Origin: an uncultured Microcaldota archaeon
Lineage (GTDB): Archaea > Micrarchaeota > Micrarchaeia > CAILAH01
DNA: 45,314 bases
Assembly: GCA_903832205.1 (NCBI GenBank)
Contig: CAILAH010000063.1
Coordinates: forward strand, 1 to 45,314
Reading direction: 5' to 3'
Part shown: piece by piece, positions 10,906 through 20,026 of the stretch
Layout: each line of letters begins with the position of its first letter
How positions within the stretch are numbered: the first letter of the stretch is position 1
Translations under genes and position numbers: made by a program
Notes under the pieces: model-generated
What the model saw: the letters and a program-made list of their open reading frames with translations, nothing else
What the model was told of the DNA's origin: nothing
Database searches by the model: none

Positions 10906-13671
10906 ATGAAAAGTCTGAACACGAAGAAAATAGTCGCACTGGCGGCTGGCGCAACCCTTTTGGGAAGTGCACTGCTGGGCGCAGGCGCAGTATCCTTCGG
11001 GAACACTGAGCTGATAAACGCCAACGGTCAACCTATGGCGAAGGTTGTAGTTGGTGCTGCTGCAAGAGCGAGCGACGGAGTGGCGGCTGCAAATATTGCT
11101 GCTGTTATGGGTAACATGGCTTTCAAGTCTGCAGCCATTACTGCAAGCCCAGTCGGCCTTGACGGGTTGACATGTGCTGCAGGCGGTGCAGGAAGCTGTG
11201 AAGTGCTCAGCAAGTCGGTGACCCTCGAGGTTACAACCCCCGCAGGAGTTCTTCCCGCAGGTGCCTATGGGTTCGAGACATATATCTCAGACTACATAGA
11301 TGCCGCAACGAAGAATAGGGTACAGGACATGATTACAGGCAACCCATTTGCGCCTGGTGACACCACAGTCCCCTATACTGCGCTGAAGGTCACGGGAAGC
11401 AACTACCCGCCCCTGAAGGACTACGTAATCCACGACACGCACACTGGAACCTCATACGATGAAAACCAGTACCTGTACGTGAAGTCCGACAAGGTCTTTT
11501 TCTCGAACGATGTCGACGGCGACTTCAGGTCCGAGAACACTCAGGTTGCATACGAAATCGTCTTCGGGAACGATGGTCTGCCAGTCTGTGGTGACTCTGT
11601 AGCAGGTAACTGGGCGTACTGCAATCCATTGAACACCACCAATGCCAACGACGATAAGATGACTCCAAACCACAGGGTAAAAATCATGTACCTTGGTGAA
11701 GAGTGGGTCGTATCAGACATGAGCGGCATGCCAGCAGTCGGTGTTGGAGACACTATGGGCGGCAAGATAAAGCTTGCGAAGGAGAGTGCGTACTCACCCA
11801 AGCTGCAGATCGGAGAGTCCCTTGACCTCGGCGACGGCAACAAGCTCGTGCTTGGAGACCTTAAGCCCGCATCAGGTGGGCAGCCGAAAGACCTGGCAAT
11901 ATTCAGCATAAAGAATGCTGCTGGAGAGGAGATTGCAAACAAGGTCGTTGCACAGGGCGATACCACGGAGATTAATGCAGGCAGCAACACCTACAGGGTG
12001 CGTGTCTACCAGGCAGCTCCAGGTTATACCCTTGCTGAAAAGTGGGCAGAGGTTGCAGTGTTCGCCAATGAGCTGACCCTTGAAAGCGGCCAGAAGATTG
12101 ACGACACCGACAACAGGGACTACAAGGTCAGGCTCCTGTGGAAAGACAGGGATTCCGTCAGCCCAACGACTGACGCGCTGCACAAGATACAGGTCTACCT
12201 TACGAAGACTGGTGCATACACCAACCTGAACCCCGGCGACTCGATCGATTTGCTGAAGGTTCCCGCTAGGTGGAGGTTCACGTTCAGCGGCAACAAGCTG
12301 CAGGACAAGGACTACGACCAGCTGACCTACTCGCTTGAGGGTTCCAATTCGTTTGGCTTTAACGCATCCGCGACGGCCTCGAACCATGCAACAGTAGGTG
12401 GAATAGATTACTACACTGGTCCAAACACGACAACCAGCGCGAGGTCTATTCACGTTGTGGCATCATCCAAGATTTTCAAGTTCTTGGATGCGACAGGCAG
12501 CGAGATAACCACCGATGAGTTCATATATGCGCCGGTTTCGCATTATGCAACTGGAGTCACCGCTGTGGCAACGAATTTCCTCAACAGCCCGGTCGTTCTC
12601 GTTGACGTTAACGGCGACTATGTGCCTGTGCAGAACCAAGTTTCTGGAGCCATAACTACTCCGAGCTATGTCAACGGCTTCAAGGTTAAGTACAACTTTG
12701 GAGGCGCTGACTACCCGCTGTATTTCCAGGTTGGTGAGTACACCGCAGCTGGTGTTACCGACCAGGCATTGGCAGCGAGCGGTGTTCTGTCCGCAGATGG
12801 CTACTATACCGTATACACCAGCATGGGTGAAGACGCAGGCAACAGCAACGCTGACTGGCTTGGTATAAGGGCAATCCAGAAGACGAAGAATGTAGCAGCA
12901 ACCGTTCCTGGAAACTCTTCCATGGACTTTGAGTTCGACTTTGCGGGCACAACCGACGGCTCCGAGGAGAACTATGTGCTGTACAAGGCCTACAACCAGA
13001 TGAATGCGACAGCATGGTCTGGCACGAAGTCGCTGACAACCTCTGAAAACGACAACGACTGGAAGGTTATCGGCAACACCACTACGAAGATCGAGAAGGA
13101 CTTCTACTTCACAAGTAGGGGCTCCTATGTCGACTCTGGTGACACCGGCTCTAGCACATACGGCGTGAACCTCGCAAAGGATGTTGCGACTCTCGGGTTC
13201 ATGTGGCAGTCAATCAGTGCTGACTCGACAGGCGCGATGACCGAGACCTACTCTTCCCTGAAGGAGGGCGACGAAATCACCCTTTCTGACGGCGTGAAGG
13301 TCAAAGTGAAGTCGATCAACGTGGAGACTGGCTCGTGTGCATCAAGCGGTGCATCAGTTTCAGGCCTGGACAAGGTCTCATGCCAGCTTAATGTGGCAGA
13401 CACATCAAAGCTCGGCGAGAGGCAGAACGTCCCGACTGACCTGGTAGTGCTTGACAGCAACGCAGGCAGCCTTGAAACGGTTGTGGCAGTAGGTGGTGGT
13501 TCAGTGAACACCGTCACGCAGGCAATCCTCAGCGGCACAGGCGTGTCATTGACGAAAGCAGGCGATGTGGTGGTCCAGGAAGTCGAGAACGGCAAGATCG
13601 TTGTTGCCGGTTACACGGCTGACGACACTACGACTGCAGCAGGCCAGTTCATTGCCAAGCTGAAGGGCTGA
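10906..13671 (+). CDS. S-layer protein
   Basis: 922 aa; N-terminus 'MKSLNTKKIVALAAGATLLGSALLGAGAVSFGNTELINANGQPMAKVVVGAAARASDGVAAANIAA' matches the archaeal S-layer family; C-terminal 'LKAGDVVVQEVENGKIVVAGYTADDT'-like segment. Confidence 0.9.
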   Translation: MKSLNTKKIVALAAGATLLGSALLGAGAVSFGNTELINANGQPMAKVVVGAAARASDGVAAANIAAVMGNMAFKSAAITASPVGLDGLTCAAGGAGSCEVLSKSVTLEVTTPAGVLPAGAYGFETYISDYIDAATKNRVQDMITGNPFAPGDTTVPYTALKVTGSNYPPLKDYVIHDTHTGTSYDENQYLYVKSDKVFFSNDVDGDFRSENTQVAYEIVFGNDGLPVCGDSVAGNWAYCNPLNTTNANDDKMTPNHRVKIMYLGEEWVVSDMSGMPAVGVGDTMGGKIKLAKESAYSPKLQIGESLDLGDGNKLVLGDLKPASGGQPKDLAIFSIKNAAGEEIANKVVAQGDTTEINAGSNTYRVRVYQAAPGYTLAEKWAEVAVFANELTLESGQKIDDTDNRDYKVRLLWKDRDSVSPTTDALHKIQVYLTKTGAYTNLNPGDSIDLLKVPARWRFTFSGNKLQDKDYDQLTYSLEGSNSFGFNASATASNHATVGGIDYYTGPNTTTSARSIHVVASSKIFKFLDATGSEITTDEFIYAPVSHYATGVTAVATNFLNSPVVLVDVNGDYVPVQNQVSGAITTPSYVNGFKVKYNFGGADYPLYFQVGEYTAAGVTDQALAASGVLSADGYYTVYTSMGEDAGNSNADWLGIRAIQKTKNVAATVPGNSSMDFEFDFAGTTDGSEENYVLYKAYNQMNATAWSGTKSLTTSENDNDWKVIGNTTTKIEKDFYFTSRGSYVDSGDTGSSTYGVNLAKDVATLGFMWQSISADSTGAMTETYSSLKEGDEITLSDGVKVKVKSINVETGSCASSGASVSGLDKVSCQLNVADTSKLGERQNVPTDLVVLDSNAGSLETVVAVGGGSVNTVTQAILSGTGVSLTKAGDVVVQEVENGKIVVAGYTADDTTTAAGQFIAKLKG

Positions 13672-13675
13672 GTAG

Positions 13676-13712
13676 AAAGAACTTTTTTTCTTTCTTTTAA
13701 TTTTTCTTTTAA
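13676..13712 (+). terminator. T-rich archaeal-type terminator downstream of the S-layer gene
   Basis: Runs 'ctttttttctttcttttaatttttctttt' directly after the S-layer stop. Confidence 0.5.
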
Positions 13713-13757
13713 ACCCGCTTACTAAATTTAATGCTCTCTCTCAAACGATTAGATTGT

Positions 13758-14699
13758 TTACAGGATTAGCTCAACATCGCCCGCATTAATTATCGGTACC
13801 CTCAATTTGTTCTGGTCGTCAACCATCCTTGGGCACGCAGTGTTGATGAAGCACTCAATCTCCATGAAATTGTTCAATGATGTGAAATCGAAAGTGTTCC
13901 CAATTATGATTATCGCTTTCTTGTTCTTATTCTCCAGCTCACTCTTAATTCTCTCAGCAATCTGAAGCGCATACTGCCCTGCCTTTGTGCTCACCAGAAT
14001 TCCAAACACCTTGGCATCTGCGGCCTTTGCAAGCGCCGCCCTTCTCCTCTTTTGCATGCGCTTCAGTTCATCATCTATCCATTTTACTTCCCTTGAATAG
14101 GGGTCAACCCAGAGCACCGGTGGCAGATTATAATCCTCAATTGCACCTGGCGCAAGCGCATGGAAATGCCCAGTTCCGAAGTAAATTATGCAGTCCGCCT
14201 TGCCGCTGATAGCATTCAAAGCGCTCACATCACAGCCAAGGATCTGCCCCTCATTGTTGCACCTCAGGCTGCCTTTGGCAGTGACGGGCTCAAGCCCCTT
14301 CGCCTTGAGCATCTTCTTTATGTCATCCACCTGGTGCAAGTGGCTTGCATTCGTAATAATCCCCACCCTTTTGTAACCCCTCTCTCCAATCTCCTTAATC
14401 GCCTCCCCTTTCTTTCCCTTGATCTCCTCAATAGCTTTCTCCATCACGCCCTTTACATCCACATCTGCATCAATAATCACATATTCAATCTTAATCCCCT
14501 CAACATCAACAAACTTAGTGTGCCCGAAATGCACAATCTTATCGCACTTGAGCAGTTTTGCCTCGCAGATGGGCAGGTCGCACGCACCATAGGACGGCTC
14601 CGCAGAAACAATAATCTCATGCCCCTCCTTCTCATATTTGGCAGCATGCTTCATCGCGTCCTGTTTCAGCCCCTCGGGAAACTGCAGCAATATTCTCAT
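13758..14699 (-). CDS. dph2: Diphthamide biosynthesis enzyme Dph2
   Basis: 'LLQFPEGLKQDAMKHA', 'SYGACDLPICEA', 'CFINTACPRMVDDQ' typical of Dph1/Dph2. Confidence 0.88.
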   Translation of the reverse strand: MRILLQFPEGLKQDAMKHAAKYEKEGHEIIVSAEPSYGACDLPICEAKLLKCDKIVHFGHTKFVDVEGIKIEYVIIDADVDVKGVMEKAIEEIKGKKGEAIKEIGERGYKRVGIITNASHLHQVDDIKKMLKAKGLEPVTAKGSLRCNNEGQILGCDVSALNAISGKADCIIYFGTGHFHALAPGAIEDYNLPPVLWVDPYSREVKWIDDELKRMQKRRRAALAKAADAKVFGILVSTKAGQYALQIAERIKSELENKNKKAIIIIGNTFDFTSLNNFMEIECFINTACPRMVDDQNKLRVPIINAGDVELIL

Positions 14700-14805
14700 T
14701 GGGAACAATTGGAATCAATCTTATTTTAAATCTTATAGCAAAGGAGTTTGAAAGAAAAGAGAAAATAAGGGGTTAAGTTGCCATCTGTGTTTCCATCGGG
14801 CCTGC

Positions 14806-17151
14806 CTATCTGTCCTTACAATGCCCGCACTTGCATCCGCCGTGGCCCTCCTCATCATCCTGTATTTTCCTGAGCATCTTGAGCATAAGCTTCTGCTCCG
14901 CGGATGCAATCAGCTTCCTCGCCCTCTCGATCACGTCGGGGTTCACTGAGATGCTCGTAATGCCATATTCAACAAGCTTCTCTGCAAACTCGGGATAGAC
15001 GCTCGGCGCCTGGCCGCACAGCGACACGGTAATGCCGCACTTGTTGCACTCCTTGATTGTGTGCTTGATAGCCCTCAGCACGGCGGTGTTCCTCTCGTCG
15101 AAATCCCTCGCGAGCACCGTATTGTCCCTGTCAATTCCCATGATCAATTGCGTCAGGTCATTGCTCCCGATTGAGACTCCGTCCACATGCCTTGCAATCT
15201 CATCAATCATGAACACCGCTGACGGAACCTCCACCATTGCCCACAGCTTGAAGTCCTTGGTCCTATGCAGCCCGACCTCCTTCATCATCTCATTCACGTG
15301 AATAAGCTCGCCGACCCTGCGCACGAACGGAACCATAATCCAGAGGTTCTTGAGCCCGTATTTCTCACGCACTTTCTTAATCGCCATGAGCTCCATCTTG
15401 AAAACTTCGGGCTCGTGTATGTATCTCGAGCATCCCCTGTAGCCTATCATGGGATTGTTCTCCTGGGGCTCGTACTTCTCGCCGCCTTCAAGCGACCTGT
15501 ACTCATTCGTCTTGAAGTCGGTGGTCCTGTAGACAACAGGCCTTGGGTAGAACGCAGCGGCAATCCTCCTAATGCTCTCGGTTAACTGGTCTATGAATTC
15601 CTCCTGCCTGTTCTCCTCGAACATCTTGCGCGGGTGCGTCCCGATATCCGCAATCATGAACTCCGCGCGGAGCAGTCCCACTCCGTCAACATCCCTTGCC
15701 GCGACGCTCTCCGCAAGCGCGGGCTCCGCAAGGTTCACGTAAACCTTTGTGCCCGTGGGAATCTTCGCCTCGATTGCTGAAAGCGAGTGCGGCTTATCAT
15801 CTATCGCCTTCTGGCCCACATCAATCATTCCCTCGTAAACAAGGCCGTGGTCCGCATCCACGGTGACCATCATGCCGTCCTTTAGCACGCTTGTCGCGTT
15901 TGTAGTCCCGACAATGCAGGGTATGCCGAGCTCCCTGCTCACGATTGCCGCATGGGAGGTGATTCCCCCCTCATCCGTGACAATCGCGCTCGCCCTTCTC
16001 ATTGCGGGCACGTAGTCCGGCGATGTCATCTTCGCAACCAGGATATCTCCGCTCTCCACCTTGCCAATCTCCTTTGGCCCGCCTATTATCCTTACCTTTC
16101 CCCCGCTCGCGCCCGTCGTTGCGCCGAGCCCCCTCACAATAATCTTTGCGTTAGCGACCGAGCCGAGCTTCTGCTTTGCCGCATCGCCGCCTTTCTTCTT
16201 CATCGTGGTAACGGGCCTGCTCTGCACGATGTAGAGGCTGTTCCCGCTTATCGCCCACTCAATGTCCTGCGGCTTGCCGTAATGCCCCTCGATCTTTTTC
16301 CCGAATTCCGCAAGCTCGATTATGTGCTTGTCATCAATCTTCTGCTTGTCCCTCACATCCTCCTTCACGTTGACGTGTATGGTCTCATTATCAACCCTCG
16401 TAATCATGAACTTCTGCTCGGCGATGTGCTTGTCAAGCAGCTTCATTGTGCTCTTCTGGATTTTGTAGGTGTCCGGGGTGACCGCGCCCGAAACTATCGC
16501 CTCGCCAAGCCCGTAAACCGCCTCCACAACAATTATGTCCTCATCATTGGATTGCGGCTCGAGCGTGAACATCACGCCTGATTTCTCCGACTGCACCATC
16601 AGCTGCACTACCGCAGCGAGCCCGACCTTCTTGTCGCCGAACCCCTGCTCTTCCCTGTAGAATATTGCCCTCGCGCCGAACAGCGATGCCCAGCATTTTT
16701 GCACCGCCTCCACAACGCCGTCCTCATCCTCCACATTCACGTATGATTCCTGCTGCCCTGCAAAGCTCGCCTCGGGCAGGTCCTCGGCGGTCGCAGAGCT
16801 TCTCACTGCGACGAAGTATTCCTTCTCGTTTCCCCTGAGCGTTTTGTATGCCTTTCTCAATTCCTTCTCCACTTCTTTCGGCATCTTTCCGTTCATAATC
16901 AGCTGCTTGATATCATCGCTTGCGCGCTGCAGCTCGTCTGAATTGTAGACGTTTGTCTTTTTGATTATGCCCCTAATCTTCTGCTCAAGCCCCTCATTCT
17001 TAATGAAGTAAAAATACGCCTCGGCCGTGAGCACGAATCCCGGAGGCACGGGCAGCCCGGCCCCGGTCATCTCACCGAGGTTTGCACCCTTCCCTCCCGC
17101 AATGCCCACATCATCCTTCTTCAGGTCGCTAAACCATGCAATATAAGCCAT
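14806..17151 (-). CDS. ppsA: Phosphoenolpyruvate synthase
   Basis: 'GGKGANLGEMTGAGLPVPPGFVLT', 'TDEGGITSHAAIVSRELGIPCIVG', 'SIGSNDLTQLIMGIDRDN'. Confidence 0.95.
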   Translation of the reverse strand: MAYIAWFSDLKKDDVGIAGGKGANLGEMTGAGLPVPPGFVLTAEAYFYFIKNEGLEQKIRGIIKKTNVYNSDELQRASDDIKQLIMNGKMPKEVEKELRKAYKTLRGNEKEYFVAVRSSATAEDLPEASFAGQQESYVNVEDEDGVVEAVQKCWASLFGARAIFYREEQGFGDKKVGLAAVVQLMVQSEKSGVMFTLEPQSNDEDIIVVEAVYGLGEAIVSGAVTPDTYKIQKSTMKLLDKHIAEQKFMITRVDNETIHVNVKEDVRDKQKIDDKHIIELAEFGKKIEGHYGKPQDIEWAISGNSLYIVQSRPVTTMKKKGGDAAKQKLGSVANAKIIVRGLGATTGASGGKVRIIGGPKEIGKVESGDILVAKMTSPDYVPAMRRASAIVTDEGGITSHAAIVSRELGIPCIVGTTNATSVLKDGMMVTVDADHGLVYEGMIDVGQKAIDDKPHSLSAIEAKIPTGTKVYVNLAEPALAESVAARDVDGVGLLRAEFMIADIGTHPRKMFEENRQEEFIDQLTESIRRIAAAFYPRPVVYRTTDFKTNEYRSLEGGEKYEPQENNPMIGYRGCSRYIHEPEVFKMELMAIKKVREKYGLKNLWIMVPFVRRVGELIHVNEMMKEVGLHRTKDFKLWAMVEVPSAVFMIDEIARHVDGVSIGSNDLTQLIMGIDRDNTVLARDFDERNTAVLRAIKHTIKECNKCGITVSLCGQAPSVYPEFAEKLVEYGITSISVNPDVIERARKLIASAEQKLMLKMLRKIQDDEEGHGGCKCGHCKDR

Positions 17152-17238
17152 CTTAATACACCGAAACAAAATCAGCAAGAAAGCTTAAATGCAATCAGTA
17201 GATATTCCCAATGCTTCTCTGTAAAATAAAATACAGTC

Positions 17239-17264
17239 CTGCCACGAATGTGCTCCCGTGGCAG
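17239..17264. promoter_or_regulatory. Perfect 8-bp hairpin between two minus-strand genes (leader or terminator)
   Basis: CTGCCACG...CGTGGCAG. Confidence 0.4.
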
Positions 17265-17294
17265 AGGCTAAAATTGCACGCTCGAGAATCCAAA

Positions 17295-17795
17295 TTACTT
17301 CTTTTTCTTTCTCGCTCTCTCCATTTCTTCGAATGTTATTCTAGACGCCTTCTCCTCAGCAGGCATAGTAGTAACACCCTTTAAGGCGTTCTCAGAAGTG
17401 ATACTTCCGCCCTTTCCTGCCATGACTTGCTTAAGCGCGCCTTTACCCTCCCTAATGGACTTGATTATTTCCGTTCCCTGAACCTTCTTTCTAATCATTT
17501 CTTTATTGCTCACGGTAATGGTCTCTCCGGTTTTAAACTCAGTCACCTTGACAGGGATATCTTTTCTGCCCACTTTAATTTCGCCTGCCTCCTTCTCGCT
17601 AAAACCCAGGTGCTTAACCCTCCCCTTAATTGCGCCGGCTTCCTTCTCGCTGAAATCTGCCTGCTTAACCCTCACTTCAGTTGATTTGGCCTCCTTTTCA
17701 GTGAATTTTGCCTCTTTAATCCTTCCCTTAATTGCCTCGGGCTCATTGAATTTTGCTTCAAATACTGGTTTCTTCTTAAATTTCTCTTCACCCAT
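17295..17795 (-). CDS. Hypothetical protein with N-terminal 17-aa charged tandem repeats
   Basis: 'EAKFNEPEAIKGRIK/EAKFTEKEAKSTEVRVK/QADFSEKEAGAIKGRVK/HLGFSEKEAGEIKVGRK'. Confidence 0.65.
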   Translation of the reverse strand: MGEEKFKKKPVFEAKFNEPEAIKGRIKEAKFTEKEAKSTEVRVKQADFSEKEAGAIKGRVKHLGFSEKEAGEIKVGRKDIPVKVTEFKTGETITVSNKEMIRKKVQGTEIIKSIREGKGALKQVMAGKGGSITSENALKGVTTMPAEEKASRITFEEMERARKKKK

Positions 17796-17880
17796 GTTAC
17801 CACCAATAAGTAGTTCTCAGTCTGGATTTAAATACCTTACCATAACTTCGGTTTAAAAGCCCCCTCTCCTTTCCTTCGGA

Positions 17881-18531
17881 TTATTTTTGCTTTTCGTCTT
17901 CATAATCAATGATCCTGTGGCTGAACGCATCATCGTTGGGAATATAGGTGGACTTCATTGCCCCAATGACTTTCCCATCCTTCCCGAGAATGGACACGAG
18001 ACTGCCGCCAGTTGCCTCGATTGCAACCGCCCTTCCCTTGAAATTATTCCGAATCGCCAGTTTGCCATCCGAATCAAACAGCGTGAAAATAACAATCTCG
18101 CCGCTGTCAGCAAGAAGATATCCCGTGTCATTGCTTGGGTCAATAATCGCCTTCTTTACCTCTGAAATCCCATATTTCTCGAGCTTAATCATATACTCGT
18201 CGCACTTTCTCAGCGAAGTGAGAACTACCGAATTCCTGTTGCAGCCGCTTGCGAAATGCACATCCCTATTCGTCACCACGACATAATAATTCGACGTAAA
18301 TGCGGATTCAAGCACACTTTCGCCCTGATGGACCTTAATCTCTATCTTATCCTCTAAACCAACGGTCGGCGCGGGCGATAATTTCCTATGCTCAGTTTTG
18401 CATTCTTTGCTGCAAACAATATTTTCCCCGAGCTGTTTCATCCTGTTAAAATAAGCGTATGCACATGAGGGCGTAGCTACAATCGCGAGTGCCACGCCCA
18501 ATGCAACGGCCTTTTTCTTCAGCTCAGACAT
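17881..18531 (-). CDS. Hypothetical exported protein
   Basis: N-terminal hydrophobic segment 'KKKAVALGVALAIVATPSCAYAYF'; clean ORF with upstream spacer. Confidence 0.6.
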   Translation of the reverse strand: MSELKKKAVALGVALAIVATPSCAYAYFNRMKQLGENIVCSKECKTEHRKLSPAPTVGLEDKIEIKVHQGESVLESAFTSNYYVVVTNRDVHFASGCNRNSVVLTSLRKCDEYMIKLEKYGISEVKKAIIDPSNDTGYLLADSGEIVIFTLFDSDGKLAIRNNFKGRAVAIEATGGSLVSILGKDGKVIGAMKSTYIPNDDAFSHRIIDYEDEKQK

Positions 18532-18560
18532 TCAAAACACCATTCTTTTCCAATGCTCAA

Positions 18561-19049
18561 CTATTTCTTTTTCCCTTTTCTTCCCTTTCCCTTCTCCTCT
18601 TCTCTTTCTTCTGCTTTTACCCAGGGCGTACGATCAGCCACTGTTGAGGAAAAATCTTCCCTTTTTAATTTGATATCTTCTACTATGCCTTTTTCTACAT
18701 CAAGAGAAGGGCCCTTTTCTTCTTCCGCAATATATTTGTTGCTCTTTTCCACATGCGTGTTCTGAAGCGCATCCTGCGTCCCTGGATTAAGATGGAATCC
18801 CACCTTGCTTGAGATGGTGCGGTCATAAACATCCCTAATCATGGTCTTCCTTTCCAAGTTGCTCTCGTCGATTATTCGCTCTCCAGCTGTCCTGTCGCCG
18901 CTTGCCCTTTGCCTAAGCGCTTTCACGAGAAGCATCATTTCCTCAGGGCTCAAGTTAAGCCTGCCCAATAGGAATCTTTCAGTATCTTTTGAAATCTCCA
19001 CTTTAACCTGTTTTTTTTCTATTACCGATCCTTCAACCTGGAATATCAA
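18561..19049 (-). CDS. Hypothetical charged protein
   Basis: 162 aa ORF, Lys/Glu-rich C-terminus; no family recognised. Confidence 0.5.
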   Translation of the reverse strand: MIFQVEGSVIEKKQVKVEISKDTERFLLGRLNLSPEEMMLLVKALRQRASGDRTAGERIIDESNLERKTMIRDVYDRTISSKVGFHLNPGTQDALQNTHVEKSNKYIAEEEKGPSLDVEKGIVEDIKLKREDFSSTVADRTPWVKAEEREEEKGKGRKGKKK

Positions 19050-19117
19050 TCATATCACCTTTGTATGTTAATTGCATATGGGGATTTATATACCTTTTCC
19101 TGACGGCAGAACCGCAA

Positions 19118-19870
19118 TTATTGCAGTGCCGCGGCAGCCTCCCCGTAGTCCTTCACATCATAGTCAAACTTGTCCTTTATCGGGTTGAACAGGTAATCTA
19201 TCATCCCGATTGCAGCGCCGTTTGCGTCATAAACCTTGAGCGAGCCATCTTTCTGGAGCTCAATCTTTTCAGCCCTTTGTGAGAACGTGTACTCAGAAGC
19301 AATGTTGCTTTTCCCATTCCAGATTGCGAGGATGAGTATCTTGCCGTTCTTATCGAGAAGATAGATGGTGTCCCTCTCCTCGTCAATTGCAACGTCCGCA
19401 ATATTCCCTATCCTGCCCCTAAGCTGCAGCATGTTCTCCTTATCATTTTCCGTATCGCTCAAGGCAAGAAACAGCATGGAAACCCTGTCGTAAGGGATGA
19501 ATATCACCTTGCTTTCAATGAGATTTTTTGCAACAATAACCAGGCTACCTTTTGTGCAGGCGGTTTTGATTATCTCATCGTTCTTTCCGAAATAATCAAA
19601 CTTCGGGTCAAATGAGCCCTTGAATTCTTTTCCGTTCCACTGAAGTTCGACGTATACTCTTCCGTCTTCAGCATTATAGCCGCACTTAATATTATCATAA
19701 ATCGGGTGCCAGTTGGCATAGCTTACGTTCTTGTAATTCATCTCAACCTTCGCGGGCGGCTCGGCCGCCGGCTTGGCTTTCTTGAACCCCTTTGCATCAG
19801 AACTGCAAGGCGTGAATGCGATGGCTGCAGAAATGCCCAATACTGCAATGCCATAACCTATTTTATTCAT
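19118..19870 (-). CDS. Hypothetical exported protein, probable paralogue of 17881-18531
   Basis: N-terminal signal-like segment; 'AIDEERDTIYLLDKNGKILILAIW' resembles 'AIIDPSNDTGYLLADSGEIVIFTLF' of the neighbouring ORF. Confidence 0.6.
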   Translation of the reverse strand: MNKIGYGIAVLGISAAIAFTPCSSDAKGFKKAKPAAEPPAKVEMNYKNVSYANWHPIYDNIKCGYNAEDGRVYVELQWNGKEFKGSFDPKFDYFGKNDEIIKTACTKGSLVIVAKNLIESKVIFIPYDRVSMLFLALSDTENDKENMLQLRGRIGNIADVAIDEERDTIYLLDKNGKILILAIWNGKSNIASEYTFSQRAEKIELQKDGSLKVYDANGAAIGMIDYLFNPIKDKFDYDVKDYGEAAAALQ

Positions 19871-19919
19871 AACCGTCAGATAATTAAGACCGTTTCCCCT
19901 TTATATACCTTTCTTTTGA

Positions 19920-20021
19920 CAGCCCAAGGGGGAGCGCCGCATTTTCGCAGCGGCGAAAAGCGACGCCTTTTGGCTCTCAGCCAAAAGAGCGCCCCCTTAG
20001 TCCGTCACCGCCCAAACCCCC
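19920..20021. repeat. R2 dispersed repeat, intergenic copy, 5 nt downstream of the argS stop
   Basis: CAGCCCAAGGGGGAGCGCC...GCGCCCCCTTAGTCCG..ACCGCCCAAACCCCC; about 99/102 identical by eye to 27802-27903; outer AAGGGGG/CCCCCTT stem with two inner hairpins. Confidence 0.92.
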
Positions 20022-20026
20022 CGTCA

